Source: Biscogniauxia marginata
Lineage: Eukaryota; Ascomycota; Sordariomycetes; Xylariales; Xylariaceae
Assembly: GCA_022695795.1 (NCBI GenBank)
Contig: MU404198.1
Span: forward strand, 1-63,826
DNA length: 63,826 bases
Direction of reading: 5' to 3'
Positions within the stretch are counted from its first letter, which is position 1. Each line of letters starts with the position of its first letter. The notes beneath the pieces were generated by a model that worked only from the letters and a program-made list of their open reading frames with translations, was not told the DNA's origin and searched no databases. The position numbers and the translations under genes are program-made. Shown here piece by piece: positions 60,043 to 63,826 of the stretch.

Positions 60043-61189
60043 ACCGGCTTACACGGCTAAACCTCTCCGGCGATAAAGATTATTATTAAAACCTTAACTT
60101 TAAACTTAGTTTGTTATCTCGCTTGTAATTTTTTATTAATAATATTATTTATAGTTTATAAAATCTTTAATTAGAAAGGTTTAATTCTTAATTTATAAAT
60201 TTATATAATAAAGATAAATTAATAAATATTCGTATTATAAACCGCTTTTGCGTATAAGTTATAAAATCCTTATAATGTAAAAATATCCGTAATTAATAGT
60301 AAATAATCTTTATCTTTGTTATTTTAAGTAATTCTTAGTTTTTAAGGCTTTTAAAAGCCGTATACCTCGAAATTAAGTTTATTTATTTAAGTTTATTAAT
60401 CGACATAATTACTTTTAAACGATTTGCTAGTTATAAATTCTTTAGTTTTTTTATATTTTTTTTTGTTTTTTTTTCTTTATTTTTATCTTTATTATTTTTT
60501 TCGTTTTTGTTTTTATTTATATTTTTTATTTCGACGTTCGATTTTAAACTAGATTTTAAGGATCTTTTAAATTCTTCGGCCTCAAATTTAAACTTTAATT
60601 TTATTCGTTTTTATTATAGTTTTAATTATTATTCGCTTTGTCCGTTTCGCTTATAATAACGTCGAATTTTTTAAATTTCCTCACGATACTTTTAAAATTA
60701 AAATTAAAATTAAATATTTTAAAATATTTTATTTTTATTTAAGATTTTACCTTAAATTTTACTTTAAATTTTACCTTAATTAATCTTGTTTTAAATGCCT
60801 TAATTTTAAATAACTTCGATTTCGTTATTTTTAATTTCCTCGTTTTTAAATTTATTATTTTCGGCTTAAAAACGCGTTTCGAGGCTTATTTATTAATGTT
60901 TTTTTAATATAGATTTACTTTTGTCGTTTTTATTTATATTTATATTTTAGTTGTTATTATTATCGTAATTTGATTTAGGGTTTCGGTTTAAATTCGGGAT
61001 ATAAAGTTTAGTATTTATCTTTATATTTATATTAATAAAACGTTTTATTTTATTACAAATAAATTCGATAACTTATATTACGTAATTTACTACGCAATTT
61101 ATTACTAAAGAAACTTTTATAAATAATAATAAGGTTTTTAAAATTATAATACTTAAATTATAAATTATTAATATATATATTTTTATATA
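60043..61189. repeat. AT-rich RIP block between gypsy element and MITE
   Basis: It starts with the right ACCGG duplication and a short GC-rich remnant (to about 60075), then extreme AT with stops in all frames. No family could be recognised. Confidence 0.6.
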
Positions 61190-61596
61190 ACGTGTCTCAT
61201 AAGCGAGTGGGCCACTTGATTTCTTATATAAAATCGACTTTTTCAAAAATTCATAACTTTACGCGTAAAAATCATAAAAATCTCGGATCTTTTTTATTAG
61301 TTATATAATTATAAAGTTTAATTACAAGTAAAATCAATAAAATAAAAGTGAAATATATAAAGAAATATGTAAAAAGGTTCGTGTATTTTGTTTTAATTTT
61401 AGTTTTTACGCGTTTTCTTTTCGCGTTTTTTGAAATTAATTGTTTCGATTTTACTTTTAATTAAACCATATAATTATATAACTAAAAAGAAATGTCCGAG
61501 ATTTTTACGATTTTTACGCGTAAAGTTATAAATTTTTGAAAAAAAAAATCGATTTTATATGAGAAATCAAGTGGCCCACTCGCTTATAAGACACGT
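61190..61596. mobile_element. Fold-back MITE, 407 bp
   Basis: Perfect TA duplications lie at 61188-61189 and 61597-61598, and the arms begin ACGTGTCTCATAAGCGAGTG. The interior matches the MITE at 18768-19202 along its whole length, but each arm has a single AAGCGAGTGGGCCAC motif rather than two. No coding capacity. Confidence 0.9.
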
Positions 61597-63720
61597 TACG
61601 GCTTATTATTTAATTATTTTTATTAAGGTTTTTGCTAGACTTTTAACTTGTTAAGCCGGGATTAATTAATAAATACGAATAACTTATTCCTCGTTATATT
61701 TATATTAAATAAAATAAGGATTTTACATGTTATATTTCGCTAATAATGTTTTTAATATTTCGGATTTAACTATAAAACGCGGTAATTACTAAATATATCG
61801 TTATTTTTATTTTATTTAATTAACTCGTATTTATCTTATTTTTATTAATATCAAATTACTCGTTTTAAAATAACTTATCTCGTTTAATAACTTTTAATAT
61901 TAATTACTTATTATTTTAATTATTTAATTTTAATATTATATCTTTTTAGTTATTAACTATTAATATAAACTTAAAACTTAAATTTATTAAATTATTTTTA
62001 ATAATTTATATTTATTTTACGTATATATTTTTATTTATTATAAATAATTTATCGTTATATATTTAATATAGTGTATATAATATATATAGTTTTTACTTAT
62101 TTAATAAAATAACTAAATGAAATCTCTTTTTATTTTCTAATGTATAAGCCGGGCCGGCAAATTATCCGGCTAGACTAGTTTTTATTTGCGTTTTACGTTT
62201 TATAACTTTCGACTTAATTAACCACTTTTAAAACCTATTTTTCATTAGTTAATTTAGCGATAAAATATATAATAAGAACTACACTTTTTGTTTTTAGTTT
62301 TTTCGGTTTCTTATTACGAACTTTTAAATATAATCTTTATAACTAATAAATAACAAATTAAGCATGTAATTAAAAGCTATAAAAGTTTAACCGTAATATT
62401 AAAAAAGAAATTAATTAATTAAATATTAATCTTTTTTATATACTTATTTATTTTATTAAAAAACTAAAGAAATTCTTATTAAAAAAGAATTACTAGTTAA
62501 GGTTTTATTTTAATTATAATCCTAAACGACTTAAGTATTATGTTTAACGCGTTAACGATTTAGTTATATTAATTACATTTACGAAAAACCGCGAATATTT
62601 ATATATAAAACTCTTAAAAAGACGTATTGATTAAATAAAAAAACCTTATTATAATTGACTAATTTATATATTTGTTATATTTATTAAAAATATTAACGAA
62701 ATATATTAAAAACGTAAATAATTTATAAATATTTATTATTTATTATGTATTAAAACTAGGTTTATTATTAACTATTATTTTTATTATATTTTGTTTTTAT
62801 ATAATATTAAATTTTTTAAAATATAATTCTTTATTTGTAAAAAGATTTAATAAGTTTTTATTAAGATTTTAATTAATTAACGAAAAATCCTTAGTTAAAA
62901 TCCTTTTTATATTATTTTTACCTCGTATAAAATATTCGCGTAATAAGAAATCCCCGGTAAAACCCCGAACTATAAAATCGAAAAATATTACTAAAAAAAG
63001 TATTAAAAAATAATAAACTTTATATTTCGAAGGCTTAAAAATAAAATTTTTTAAAAATATATTAATAATATCGAGACGTAAAAAAGCATATAAATATAAT
63101 TAATCTTTAAATTTAAATTAAAAAATAAGGTTTATTAATAATATTTTAACTTATTAATTAAAATTAAATATAATTAATTTAAATTATAAAAAGAATTAAA
63201 AAGAATTTTTATTATAAATTATAAAGCGAGATATAAAATTAATATTAAAAATTAATAATTTAAAACGCTAAAAAAGTAAAATTATAATAAACTTCGTTAA
63301 TTAAACGATTAAGCTTTTTTACTTAATAAATAATAATTAATTAAATAAATTACGAAATTATTTATATAAATATATATAAAAACGACAATAAAAAAAGCGA
63401 TTTTAAAATTAAATTATAAATTAAAGGATTTTATAAATAATTATATATTTTAAAATATAATAAATATTATTATTATATATATAATATATCCCGAAAAAAT
63501 AACTTTTTTAATAAGTTAAATAATATAAAAAAGATTACTATTATTATATTAATCGAGAAAGTCATTTAAAAGCTTAAATTAACTATAAAACAATTTCGCG
63601 AAATAGTACTAAATTCGAAAAGTGCGTTGCTTATGTTTAAATTTAACTAAAACCTTTAAACCTTGTTTTATATATAAGGATTTTAGTTTTTAAACGTATA
63701 TACTTAACCTAAATAAGAAT
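61597..63720. repeat. AT-rich RIP block, right
   Basis: Extreme AT, no readable frame. A GC-rich spot near 62148-62172 (GCCGGGCCGGC and ATCCGGCT) precedes the inverted-repeat arm at 62188-62266. Confidence 0.6.
62188..62266 (-). repeat. Inverted repeat arm, right
   Basis: The reverse complement of this segment resembles 52381-52460 over about 80 bp, including ATTTTATC, TTTTAAAAGTGGTTAA and GTTATAAAACGTAAAACGC. Confidence 0.45.
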
Positions 63721-63826
63721 ATTAAAATAACTATTAAAATAACTATTAAAATAACTATTAAAATAACTATTAAAATAACTATTAAAATAACTATTAAAAT
63801 AACTATTAAAATAACTATTAAAATAA
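63721..63826. repeat. Tandem array, 12-bp unit ATTAAAATAACT
   Basis: About 8.8 identical copies of the unit run to the last base of the window, so the array continues beyond it. It lies in a RIP block, yet the copies are identical, so it either expanded after mutation or is too short per unit to be a RIP target. Confidence 0.95.

Noticed and set aside
63721..63826. CRISPR-like regular repeat
   Set aside because: There are no spacers, only a simple 12-bp tandem repeat, and the genome is eukaryotic.

Overview
The window comes from a filamentous ascomycete (Pezizomycotina, probably Sordariomycetes); the species cannot be fixed from sequence alone. Reasons: short introns (50-110 bp) with CTAAC/CTGAC-type branch sites, a fused three-activity histidine gene, a NoxA-type NADPH oxidase, Zn-cluster and F-box proteins of fungal type, and two sharply different kinds of DNA. 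Gene islands of ordinary composition alternate with extremely AT-rich blocks in which transposon reading frames are wrecked almost only by C-to-T and G-to-A changes, the signature of repeat-induced point mutation (RIP).

Layout. 1-1700: AT-rich block. About 1700-17000, gene island 1: HIS4-type gene (+), a gamma-glutamylcyclotransferase-like gene (+), a phosphosulfolactate synthase/HSA32-like gene (-), an unnamed two-exon gene (-), a secreted carboxylesterase with a GC-AG intron (-) and a cytochrome P450 with one in-frame stop (-). 17000-32140: a nest of transposons. A Tad-like LINE appears to have been hit by a hAT-type element, a fold-back MITE, a solo LTR and a complete 7.5 kb chromodomain Ty3/gypsy element, each with its own target-site duplication. 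32156-44226, gene islands 2 and 3: F-box protein (-), a large regulator with an N-terminal Zn cluster and C-terminal C2H2 fingers (+), a possible small gene (+) and a frameshifted DUF829/TMEM53-like hydrolase (+). 44227-46171: a 1.9 kb terminal-inverted-repeat transposon related to the MITEs. 46535-48413: noxA (-), followed by about 3 kb without a convincing gene. 51505-63826: a second AT-rich block holding another full gypsy element in the opposite orientation, another MITE and a 12-bp tandem array running off the end.

How it fits together. The genes are a mixed set (histidine biosynthesis, redox signalling, secreted hydrolysis, regulation) and do not form an obvious pathway or cluster. The strongest structural content is the transposon archaeology: nesting order can be read from target duplications, RIP is weaker toward the outer ends of both gypsy elements, their LTRs share R-U5 but carry different U3 modules, and both carry an extra antisense reading frame between the chromodomain and the 3' LTR. 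Exon boundaries were read by eye from splice motifs and family conservation; no search was run.
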